A stretch of 5,770 nt of DNA from CAYGJN01 sp964350135. Lineage in GTDB: Bacteria > Bdellovibrionota > Bacteriovoracia > Bacteriovoracales > Bacteriovoracaceae. Positions 1 through 5,644 of this stretch are shown here, piece by piece. Both the position numbers and the translations under genes were made by a program. The stretch is from assembly GCA_964350135.1 (NCBI GenBank), contig CAYGJN010000136.1, positions 1-5,770 of the forward strand, in the 5' to 3' direction. Position 1 is the first letter of the stretch. The number at the start of each line of letters is the position of its first letter. The notes beneath the pieces were generated by a model. The model searched no databases, was not told the origin of the DNA, and saw only the letters and a list, made by a program, of their open reading frames with translations.

Positions 1-11
1 GTACTAATCAT
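1..11 (-). CDS. Possible start of a downstream gene (partial, runs off the left edge)
   Basis: On the minus strand an ATG at 11-9 opens a frame (Met-Ile-Ser...) that leaves the window. It lies 5 nt after the TGA stop of the PuuD-like gene. The last codons of that gene (GGG GAG) form a purine-rich Shine-Dalgarno sequence with 8 nt between GGAG and this ATG. This is the arrangement expected for translational coupling in an operon. Only three codons are visible, so the product cannot be named. If real, it is probably co-transcribed with the PuuD-cupredoxin gene. Confidence 0.45.
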
Positions 12-16
12 AAAAC

Positions 17-1660
17 TCACTCCCCTTTAAAAGTAAAATTGATTTCTTTTTTTTCATCATTGCTTATTTCAAAGTTTTTCACTTGGGTACCATAGACCTC
101 ATGCCAAGCTTCAAGAGTATATTTCCCCGGAGGTATTTTAGAAATCTTAAAACTCCCAGCTCCCCTTGTAACATCAAAAAATGGATGATCTACAATAGCG
201 ATATAAGCATTCATCCATGGGTGAACAGAGCATTTAGTTTCTAGAAAGATCTCTGCACTGGAAAAACTTTTTGATGTTCTTTGGTTCATTCTTGGCATCG
301 CTAAATTAAAGCCACGATTATTTTTAGAAATAGATTTCACATTATGAAAAACGGGATCACTATTTATAAAGACTACTTCTTGACCTACTCGAGCAGCTAT
401 AACTCTAGGCTTATAAATACATCCCTTTTGGTCAAGCTCAACTTGAGTCTCTGGAACTTGATTATAAATCTTTCCTTCAAGTCCTTTTGAAATACGTACA
501 AAAACATTTTCTAGCTTGCCATTTTTCACAATAACTTCATCTGTATAAACCGTGCCAGGATATTGTTTGGCACAAGCACCTGGAAGCCGTAATTCTTTTC
601 CTTGAGGAGCTTTGCCTTCAAAAAAAACTGAGCCATTTATAACACCATTAAACTCCTCTGAAGATTCATCCATAACTACTGCGTTTTGAGGATGATGAGT
701 TTTAATAGTTTTAATAGTTTCTTGATGAGAGTCCATTTCTTCATGACCGCCACTATTATCTCTTGATATAATCACCGTAAGTAAAATAAGAGCAACCCCA
801 AAAAAAGCAATCAACTTTGCAGTTATTGCATCACGGTCTTTTAAAATAAAATATTGGCGAATAAAAGCACCTGCACCTGTTAACAAAAGAAGAATTAAAG
901 CTGCTAATTCATGCCCATAGGTTGAAGGGAAATGATTACTCATCATAATAAAAATAACAGGTAGAGTGAAATAAGTATTATGGGTAGATCGATTTTTAGC
1001 ATTTAGCCCCCATTCAATATTTACAGGCTCACCTTTCTTGGTTGCTTCAACCATTTTAACTTGTCTTGGAATAATTCTCATAAATACATTGCCGGCCATC
1101 CATGTACCTAGCATTGCTCCAATATGAATATAGGCAGCCCTTCCACTTAAAGTATGACAAAGAAGAAAAGTCATAAAAATAAACCAAGCAATTGTTAAGG
1201 CGTGGCCCAACCAAGGTTTAGTTTTTACAAACTCTCGCTCCCAAACAAAATCATAAAAAAACCAAGATCCAAAAACTGAAAATAAACAAAGTGCTAGAGC
1301 TTGATAAAAATTAAGGTCTGATATTGATGGATCTAAAAGATAAGTTCCACTTCCTGTGTAGTAAGTAAAAACTAAAAGAAACATTCCAGTCATCCAAGTC
1401 CAATATGACTCCCATTTAAACCAATGAAGGAGTCCTGGAACTTTTGTAGGGCCCATAAGCATTTTTTCTACTTGATAAAATCCACCCCCATGAACCATCC
1501 AAAGATCACCAATATGACCTTCGCGATTATTATTAGGATTAGAAACAAAGCTTCGATCCAGCCACATAAAAAAGATACTGGTACCAATCCAAGTAACAGC
1601 AACAGTGATATGTGCCCAGCGACCTAAAAGAAGCATCCAATCTAATAACTCTTGATTCAA
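17..1660 (-). CDS. puuD: PuuD-type urate hydroxylase membrane domain fused to a C-terminal cupredoxin-like domain
   Basis: Known for the family: PuuD is an inner-membrane urate hydroxylase (urate to 5-hydroxyisourate) that sends electrons to the respiratory chain through a C-terminal cytochrome c domain. Seen here: residues 1-300 match its N-terminal domain, with GRWAHI..TWIG (13-26), HGGGFYQVEK (57-66), LLHWFKWE..WTW (77-89) and RSTHNTYFTLPV..SNH (224-243). About eight membrane segments lie near 11-33, 84-103, 118-138, 150-170, 174-194, 228-246, 249-268 and 281-299. Basic loops suggest both termini are periplasmic. No CxxCH heme motif exists anywhere. After a His-rich linker (306-324), residues 338-547 form a cupredoxin-like domain with type 1 copper ligands His439, Cys477, His480 and Met483; Cys363 and Cys414 may form a disulfide. 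The start is TTG, set by GGAG (1668-1671) 7 nt upstream. Urate as substrate is inferred, since no purine genes are nearby. The gene symbol applies to the N-terminal domain only. Confidence 0.85.
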   Translation of the reverse strand: MNQELLDWMLLLGRWAHITVAVTWIGTSIFFMWLDRSFVSNPNNNREGHIGDLWMVHGGGFYQVEKMLMGPTKVPGLLHWFKWESYWTWMTGMFLLVFTYYTGSGTYLLDPSISDLNFYQALALCLFSVFGSWFFYDFVWEREFVKTKPWLGHALTIAWFIFMTFLLCHTLSGRAAYIHIGAMLGTWMAGNVFMRIIPRQVKMVEATKKGEPVNIEWGLNAKNRSTHNTYFTLPVIFIMMSNHFPSTYGHELAALILLLLTGAGAFIRQYFILKDRDAITAKLIAFFGVALILLTVIISRDNSGGHEEMDSHQETIKTIKTHHPQNAVVMDESSEEFNGVINGSVFFEGKAPQGKELRLPGACAKQYPGTVYTDEVIVKNGKLENVFVRISKGLEGKIYNQVPETQVELDQKGCIYKPRVIAARVGQEVVFINSDPVFHNVKSISKNNRGFNLAMPRMNQRTSKSFSSAEIFLETKCSVHPWMNAYIAIVDHPFFDVTRGAGSFKISKIPPGKYTLEAWHEVYGTQVKNFEISNDEKKEINFTFKGE

Positions 1661-1667
1661 AACGTGG

Positions 1668-1671
1668 CTCC
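1668..1671 (-). promoter_or_regulatory. Shine-Dalgarno site that fixes the TTG start of the PuuD-like gene
   Basis: On the minus strand GGAG is followed by 7 nt and then TTG (1660-1658). The frame has no ATG before this point, so the ribosome binding site supports TTG as the true start codon. Confidence 0.65.
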
Positions 1672-1703
1672 GGAAATGACTTTAAAACAGAGGTGTGTAT
1701 TTA

Positions 1704-1731
1704 AGCATAAAGGGCCTTAAAAACCAATCAA
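1704..1731 (-). promoter_or_regulatory. Candidate sigma-70 promoter of the PuuD-like gene
   Basis: On the minus strand TTGATT (1731-1726) and TATGCT (1709-1704) are separated by 16 nt, each with four of six consensus bases. Transcription would start near 1697 and leave a leader of about 37 nt before the TTG start. The -35 overlaps a short CCAAT/ATTGG inverted repeat (1724-1735). The call rests on consensus matching only. Confidence 0.35.
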
Positions 1732-1778
1732 TTGGCTCTCATTTTGCGCTGGGCTGTAGCTAGATATTTTAAGATTTA

Positions 1779-1804
1779 GAAAAAGGGCCTAAAGAAGGCC
1801 CTTT
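1779..1804 (-). terminator. Rho-independent terminator, minus strand
   Basis: An 8-bp perfect stem, AAAGGGCC (1782-1789) with GGCCCTTT (1797-1804), has a 7-nt loop. Read on the minus strand it runs into TTTTT and then C, giving a U-tract of five. On the plus strand the tail is not T-rich, so it points leftward. It would end transcripts of the methyltransferase/exported-protein pair before they reach the PuuD-like gene. Confidence 0.6.
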
Positions 1805-1962
1805 AAGAAATTAATTTTCTGAACAGGGCCCTGATATTTTACTCTTTTTAGATTTAAAAGTGCTTGCTTCAAAGCTTCCAAGGACCTGCTATGTTTCTGG
1901 CATTCTGATCTCTATGTCAAACTATCTCCGGTGCATATTAAAACCAGCAAAAAAGAAAAATT

Positions 1963-2724
1963 TCACAGTTTGTCAGTAGACTTTGATTTTTGAAATGCTT
2001 CCTTAAAACAAGAGATATTACTAATTATCTCAGTAGGAGTTTTTAACTCTTCATCATAAGCATTAACGGTATTATTGATATGATTAAGCTCATCTGTTTC
2101 TCTTTTAAGTCTAGCCGCATAGTCTTTCGCCTGAATAACTCTCACTTTAAACTCTTTAGGTATTGTTGCATCTAAGGTTTTGCTAATATCATCACCACTT
2201 ACTAAAAAAAATGTTTCAAGGGGCAAAGAGTAGTTATTCTTTTTTAAATAATCTATAAGCCCATGAGAAATTTCTCTCATGGTCCAACCTGTCCATAACG
2301 AACGATAGATAATAAGTTTTTTACCAGCAATTTTTTCTTTACTGGGAAGCACCTCTTTCCAAAAAGAATCCACATCTTCTGGTTTAAATTTATCTTTATC
2401 AGCAAGCTCTTTTAAAGACTTTACAGGAATATAGGTTTGTCCATTGTCTCCTACAATATCAGATGCCAACTCTGAAGCTAGCCTCGTTGTTCTTCCTAGA
2501 AAAATATAATGGTAATCTTCTTTGGGAAACGAACTTAGCATAGAGTTCGTATAGGTCTGAGTGTATCGGAACATCAAATCAGAACCAAGATCCTTAGGAG
2601 CCTCTAATGTTTCATCCACCAATAATGGGTCTGCACCTCTTCCGTCGTCATAAACGATGTCAGCTTCATCTTGAGCAGATAGAATCCCGAGGCTTAAATA
2701 AAGTGCTATTAATAAATACTTCAC
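1963..2724 (-). CDS. Exported protein of unknown function with a possible Rossmann-like core
   Basis: I do not recognise this 253-residue protein. Residues 1-17 form a signal peptide (basic Lys2, hydrophobic 4-15, likely cleavage after Ala17), so it probably acts in the periplasm or outside. An acidic segment follows (19-43). The core alternates strands and helices: YHYIFLGRTTRLASELASDI (71-90), KKLIIYRSLWTGWTM (135-149) plus a helix to about 160, and TFFLVSGDD (171-179). The order and the small-residue loops recall a phosphoribosyltransferase-like fold, with WTGWT where a PRPP loop would lie, but the usual acidic pair is absent. I treat that only as a hint. The C-terminus (195-253) is charged and helical. 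The start is GTG with no clear Shine-Dalgarno; the frame offers no better start. It lies 53 bp downstream of the methyltransferase gene on the same strand and is probably co-transcribed. Confidence 0.8.
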   Translation of the reverse strand: MKYLLIALYLSLGILSAQDEADIVYDDGRGADPLLVDETLEAPKDLGSDLMFRYTQTYTNSMLSSFPKEDYHYIFLGRTTRLASELASDIVGDNGQTYIPVKSLKELADKDKFKPEDVDSFWKEVLPSKEKIAGKKLIIYRSLWTGWTMREISHGLIDYLKKNNYSLPLETFFLVSGDDISKTLDATIPKEFKVRVIQAKDYAARLKRETDELNHINNTVNAYDEELKTPTEIISNISCFKEAFQKSKSTDKL

Positions 2725-2777
2725 ATAGCTGTTTCGACAATAAGTGAGAAGAACTAAAAGCTAATCGAGAAAAAGAC

Positions 2778-3413
2778 TCAGGTATGCCATGTAATATCAT
2801 TACCTTGCTGGTCTTTCATTGTTTTATGATTAGGGATTAGCTCATTAACAGCAGCCCTAACCCCTTTCCAATTATAATCATCCCCTCCAAGTATTCCACT
2901 TGAAGAAACTTTAGGCATCCAAGCTTGAATATCATCAATTACATGACTATAGCTATGATTAGCATCTATATAAACAAAACTTAAAGTTTCATTTTTAAAT
3001 CTTTTACTTGCTTGCACAGAGCTCATTTTTAAAGGAGTAATAATATCTTCAAGTCCTGCTTCCTTTATATGATGTTTAAAAATAAGATCTGGGCGACCCT
3101 CTCCAAATTCTGATATAAGCTTGTGGTAAGTTGCAATAAGCTTATATCTCTCTTCATCTGAATCAGCAGTAAAATAATCAAAAGCTTTTGTGTTTTTTGA
3201 AAAGCAGCTTTTCCAAGTATCTACACAAAAAAGTTTAATATCTTTATTGGACTCTCTGATTAAGCTACCCAGAAACACTGAAGATGATCCAAGAAATGAG
3301 CCAACCTCTACAAAAACACCTTTTGATTCACAATGATTAACTGCCTGTTTGTAGAGCTCCTGGGAGTGAAACCAACCAGGTATCTGTTTGTAAGTCATGG
3401 GATTTTCTAGCAT
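2778..3413 (-). CDS. Class I SAM-dependent methyltransferase, Methyltransf_24/TylF-like
   Basis: This 211-residue protein is cytosolic, with no signal peptide or membrane segment. Motif I is VFVEVGSFLGSSS (33-45), the glycine-rich SAM-binding turn. The acidic end of strand 2 is CVDTW (63-67), which should bind the ribose. Later come SSVQAS (131-136), FVYIDANHSY (146-155) and GILGGDDYNWKGVRAAVNEL (173-192). The IDANHSY and GGDDY blocks are typical of the Methyltransf_24 family, in which paired acidic residues can bind a metal for O-methyl transfer (as in TylF-type enzymes). The length suits the domain alone. The substrate cannot be read from the sequence. The ATG at 3413 has an in-frame stop 30 nt upstream; Met6 is an alternative start, and neither has a clear Shine-Dalgarno. 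It is divergent from the RRE-like/Cys-tail gene, with 59 bp between starts, so a shared role with that protein is possible but unproven. Confidence 0.85.
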   Translation of the reverse strand: MLENPMTYKQIPGWFHSQELYKQAVNHCESKGVFVEVGSFLGSSSVFLGSLIRESNKDIKLFCVDTWKSCFSKNTKAFDYFTADSDEERYKLIATYHKLISEFGEGRPDLIFKHHIKEAGLEDIITPLKMSSVQASKRFKNETLSFVYIDANHSYSHVIDDIQAWMPKVSSSGILGGDDYNWKGVRAAVNELIPNHKTMKDQQGNDITWHT

Positions 3414-3461
3414 AGGGGCTACTTTAGAACAAGAAGGCTTTCAACCATTTAAAAACCAGCT

Positions 3462-3467
3462 TATAAT
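3462..3467 (+). promoter_or_regulatory. Perfect TATAAT -10 box, probably of a leaderless mRNA
   Basis: TATAAT ends 5 nt before the ATG at 3473, so transcription would begin at or within a base or two of the start codon. The -35 is weak (TTTCAA at 3439-3444, 17-nt spacer). An AAGGA sequence directly touches the ATG with no spacer, too close to work as a ribosome binding site. Confidence 0.45.
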
Positions 3468-3472
3468 AAGGA

Positions 3473-3988
3473 ATGGAGAAAAAACTGGATATTGAGCTTT
3501 GTAATTTGGATTTTCAAATTATGGCCAAAGCCTATTTTTATATTAAAGATACACATCATCTCAATATTATCTCTGTTGGCACTGATGATGAATCTATTTA
3601 TTCCTTGCAAGGTGAATTTTGCTCATTCATTTTTAACTTCACTCAATTTAGTGGAACTTGGACTCAGTATTTAGAAAAAAATTATGCCAATCTAAGCGCT
3701 GATGAAAGCTGGAACTTTTGCAAACTGATCTTTAGCTTAAAAGAGCTTGAGATCTTAAAACTTAAAAACAATATTTCTACACCCATTGAGTTTATTAATA
3801 ACGAATATAAAACAATAAACTCTTCTCATGATTCTAGTTGTTTTAAAGTATTAAAATTTGATGATATTTCCGAATCAACTTTCGAAGCCTTAGCCTGCTC
3901 TCCTCCAGGAAATAGCTGGTGTGAGGGCGGTACTCTATACTACTGTTTACCTCCAGATGGTTTTGTTATGGAAATGGGTAGCTGTTAA
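3473..3988 (+). CDS. PqqD/RRE-like protein with a Cys-rich C-terminal tail (candidate self-fused RiPP precursor)
   Basis: This 171-residue protein has no signal peptide or membrane segment. Residues about 31-98 have the layout of the PqqD winged helix, the RiPP recognition element. Strands (31-36, 41-46) end in YSLQGEF, then come a helix FCSFIFNFTQFS, the turn SGTWTQYLEKNY (60-71) and a helix SADESWNFCKLIFSLKELEIL (75-95). In known RRE domains this fold binds leader peptides for modifying enzymes. A linker (99-138) leads to a tail (139-171) rich in Cys, Gly, Ser, Pro and aromatics: Cys142, 150, 158 and the terminal Cys171, with repeated PPG/PPD turns. A Cys-rich tail on a cytosolic protein suggests modified cysteines, metal binding, or an export-linked core peptide. 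The RRE assignment is from pattern alone. The Met1 start sits on a TATAAT; Met17 is less likely. It converges on the next gene with 9 bp between stops and no terminator between them. Confidence 0.7.
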   Translation: MEKKLDIELCNLDFQIMAKAYFYIKDTHHLNIISVGTDDESIYSLQGEFCSFIFNFTQFSGTWTQYLEKNYANLSADESWNFCKLIFSLKELEILKLKNNISTPIEFINNEYKTINSSHDSSCFKVLKFDDISESTFEALACSPPGNSWCEGGTLYYCLPPDGFVMEMGSC

Positions 3989-3997
3989 TTTATGGCC

Positions 3998-4600
3998 TTA
4001 GTTGCAAGTTTCTAGGACTGTTCTTTCTACAAAAAATACTGGATTTATTAGATCCATATAAAAATCTGAAATTGGGTCCTGCTCTAAAAGGAGCTCGTCT
4101 TTAGTGGGATTATATTTTGCAATATAAGTTTGCCCTTGCCAGACATCATAGCTAATCATTGGTTTATGGACTGCTTTAATATTTAAAGTTGCTTGAATCC
4201 AGCGCTCGAATGAAAAGCTTATCTCTGTAGAGATATCGCCACCCACTGAAAGCTCAATCCCTAGAAGATCAAATGAGATTCCACTTTCAATCGTTCGGCT
4301 ACGTGTTTGCTCAACGGCCCAGTTAGCAAAGCGGTTTGTTGAATCATGACACTCTTCTTGAAAAATCGTGAGTCCATCAAATGGTTTTTCAGTATTATCA
4401 ATATTATAAAACGTTACATGACGTTGCAGATATGAATTTTTCTTTTTTAACTTTTTGATTTTTTCAATTTTTCCCAGGATAACTCCATCAAAGAGTTCTC
4501 CTGTTACGGGATGAACCTTATCAACAACAGGGAATTGGCCAAAGGTATTTAAACAAATAGCTAATAAAGTGAAAATTTTTATGGAATTTCTTCTATCCAA
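3998..4600 (-). CDS. Exported protein of unknown family
   Basis: I do not recognise this 200-residue protein. Residues 1-21 are a signal peptide (Arg3-Arg4, hydrophobic 8-17, likely cleavage after Gly21). A very basic stretch lies at 44-54 (KIEKIKKLKKK). The middle, SGISFDLLGIELSVGGDIST and then EISFSFERW (106-134), alternates polar and non-polar residues, like an amphipathic beta-hairpin. ISYDVWQGQTYIAKYN (149-164) and a C-terminal strand region follow. Cys84 and Cys199 could form a disulfide after export. Such hairpins occur in beta-pore-forming toxins, but I see no family signature, so this is only a possibility. The start is TTG, fixed by AGAGGAG (4614-4608) 7 nt upstream. It is divergent from the exported phosphodiesterase gene and may share its control region. 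Confidence 0.8.
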   Translation of the reverse strand: MDRRNSIKIFTLLAICLNTFGQFPVVDKVHPVTGELFDGVILGKIEKIKKLKKKNSYLQRHVTFYNIDNTEKPFDGLTIFQEECHDSTNRFANWAVEQTRSRTIESGISFDLLGIELSVGGDISTEISFSFERWIQATLNIKAVHKPMISYDVWQGQTYIAKYNPTKDELLLEQDPISDFYMDLINPVFFVERTVLETCN

Positions 4601-4607
4601 TGGTCGA

Positions 4608-4614
4608 CTCCTCT
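4608..4614 (-). promoter_or_regulatory. Strong Shine-Dalgarno deciding the TTG start of the 200-residue exported protein
   Basis: On the minus strand AGAGGAG is followed by 7 nt and TTG (4600-4598). No ATG is available before the signal peptide core, so TTG is the start. Confidence 0.7.
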
Positions 4615-4627
4615 ATTTAAAAACTGA

Positions 4628-4655
4628 ATAGTAACCTAGCAAAAACAGCTTTGAA
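4628..4655 (-). promoter_or_regulatory. Candidate promoter of the 200-residue exported protein gene
   Basis: On the minus strand TTCAAA (4655-4650) and TACTAT (4633-4628) are 16 nt apart, each with four of six consensus bases. The start point would be near 4621, giving a leader of about 20 nt. The -35 lies inside the inverted repeat at 4647-4675. Confidence 0.3.
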
Positions 4656-4675
4656 TTCCAAGAATTTCCGAAGCT
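4647..4675. repeat. Imperfect inverted repeat between divergent promoters (candidate operator)
   Basis: AGCTT (4647-4651) pairs with AAGCT (4671-4675), and AATTC (4654-4658) with GAATT (4662-4666), around a 3-nt centre with a small internal mismatch. It covers the -35 of the leftward promoter and touches the -35 of the rightward one. A dimeric regulator bound here could control both secreted-protein genes. It could also simply be a chance dyad in AT-rich DNA. Confidence 0.35.
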
Positions 4676-4704
4676 TGACCACCCGCACCTAACGCACATA
4701 CTAT
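4675..4704 (+). promoter_or_regulatory. Candidate sigma-70 promoter of the phosphodiesterase gene
   Basis: TTGACC (4675-4680, five of six consensus) is followed after 18 nt by TACTAT (4699-4704, four of six). CATACT (4697-4702), with a 16-nt spacer, is an alternative -10. The start point would be near 4711, about 30 nt before the GTG. No Shine-Dalgarno is visible in that leader. Confidence 0.45.
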
Positions 4705-4740
4705 ACAAAACCTACCTAATATCATTGATACTGCTCACTA

Positions 4741-5583
4741 GTGAAAAAAATTAGTTTAATCCTCTTTTTTATTTGCAGCCTAAGCTTTGCTGATACCTTT
4801 AAAGTGCTTACCTACAATACATGGGGACTTCCAAGACCTCTTATGAAAATGCCCTGGAGGTTTGATCTTATAAGAGCAGAGCTTCCGGGCTTCAATGCTG
4901 ATATTATTGCCCTTCAAGAAACCTTTGATTCACTCACTAAAAAATTAGCTAAAACTAATGGTTATAATTATTATGCATTTGGAAATTTTGCAGGCTTTCC
5001 TTATATTGTAGATTCAGGATTGCTGACTCTCTCAAAGCACCCAATTATAAAAACTGACCGTATTACCTTTAGAGATTGTTCGGGAGCTGATTGTTTTGCT
5101 AGAAAAGGGGTCCTATTTACAAGAATTCAACATCCTCAGCTAGGGACAATTGATATTTACAATACTCATCTTAATGCTGGTTCAAATAATGATTATATTA
5201 GGGCCAAGCAAGTATTACAGATTCATGCATTTATTTATAAGAATTCTCAATCAGGAAACCCTATTTTTGTCGCTGGTGATTTTAATTTTAGGCCTGATAG
5301 CCAGCTTCACACTTATCTTGAAAATAAGGCCTCTTTAAAAGATGGCCATATTGAGTGGATTCACAATAGTGATGAACTTTCCCAGGAACAGATTGATGGC
5401 TTTACTGTTGATCGAGTAAAAAATGGACAAAAAGTTCAAAAAAGAATTGATTATATTTGGTTCAGAGAAGGCTATCGTTTTGAAATTCAAGCTACTCGCT
5501 CGGGGATTGTTTTTAAAAACTCTAGCAGTGGAGGCAGGTTATCTGACCACCTAAGTGTCCTGACTGAGTTTACTCTTCGTTAA
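4741..5583 (+). CDS. Exported sphingomyelinase-like phosphodiesterase, endonuclease/exonuclease/phosphatase fold
   Basis: This 280-residue protein has a signal peptide (KK at 2-3, hydrophobic core, cleavage after SFA, residue 17). The rest is one DNase I-fold metal-dependent phosphodiesterase domain. Its motifs are in the family order: TYNTWG (24-29, Asn26), LQETFD (58-63, metal ligand Glu60), YNTHLNAG (140-147, His143), AGDFNFRP (178-185, Asp180 and Asn182), RIDYIW (235-240, Asp237) and SDHLSV (268-273, Asp269 and the general base His270). All catalytic positions are present, so it should be active. The short secreted form and the DCSGADCFARKGV block (112-124), with a likely Cys113-Cys118 disulfide, are closest to bacterial neutral sphingomyelinases, which hydrolyse sphingomyelin to ceramide and phosphocholine. 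A nuclease or another phospholipid substrate remains possible. The start is GTG; an in-frame TGA lies 15 nt upstream. It probably forms a single-gene unit. Confidence 0.88.
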   Translation: MKKISLILFFICSLSFADTFKVLTYNTWGLPRPLMKMPWRFDLIRAELPGFNADIIALQETFDSLTKKLAKTNGYNYYAFGNFAGFPYIVDSGLLTLSKHPIIKTDRITFRDCSGADCFARKGVLFTRIQHPQLGTIDIYNTHLNAGSNNDYIRAKQVLQIHAFIYKNSQSGNPIFVAGDFNFRPDSQLHTYLENKASLKDGHIEWIHNSDELSQEQIDGFTVDRVKNGQKVQKRIDYIWFREGYRFEIQATRSGIVFKNSSSGGRLSDHLSVLTEFTLR

Positions 5584-5644
5584 TTGCATATTTTATAAAC
5601 AAACCCTTCTTTTTAATCAAAAATGACCTCTAATATCCTGAAAT

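Larger units (their letters stand above)
1661..1962. other. 302-bp gap between the PuuD-like gene and the exported-protein gene
   Basis: This gap holds the PuuD promoter and ribosome binding site, a terminator hairpin (1782-1804), and otherwise no convincing gene on either strand. The octamer AAAGGGCC occurs at 1709-1716 and 1782-1789, and its complement GGCCCTTT at 1797-1804. A 10-bp palindrome CAGGGCCCTG lies at 1824-1833. The stretch 1805-1962 would be about 160 nt of 3' untranslated RNA of the exported-protein gene. I see no open frame of useful length in it. Confidence 0.6.

Noticed and set aside
1424..1627. 67-codon open frame on the plus strand
   Set aside because: It lies antisense inside the conserved PuuD membrane domain and its translation shows no domain or signal.
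1724..1735. CCAAT/ATTGG hairpin followed by T run on the minus strand, as a terminator
   Set aside because: The stem is AT-rich and the loop only 2 nt; it overlaps the likely PuuD -35, so a promoter element is the better reading.
1824..1833. Palindrome CAGGGCCCTG
   Set aside because: It is short, has no loop or T-tract, and no repeat of the full element, so it cannot be assigned a role.
1892..1920. Consensus TTGACA on the minus strand (1920-1915)
   Set aside because: At 17 nt spacing the -10 position reads GAAACA, which is too poor, and no gene starts nearby.
3492..3674. 60-codon open frame on the plus strand
   Set aside because: It is an alternate frame within the RRE-like gene and has no ribosome binding site of note.
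3986..4000. Terminator between the convergent genes
   Set aside because: Only 9 bp separate the stop codons, and no GC-rich hairpin with a T-tract is visible there.
5150..5338. 62-codon hydrophobic open frame on the plus strand
   Set aside because: It overlaps the catalytic core of the phosphodiesterase in another frame; the hydrophobicity follows from AT-rich codons.
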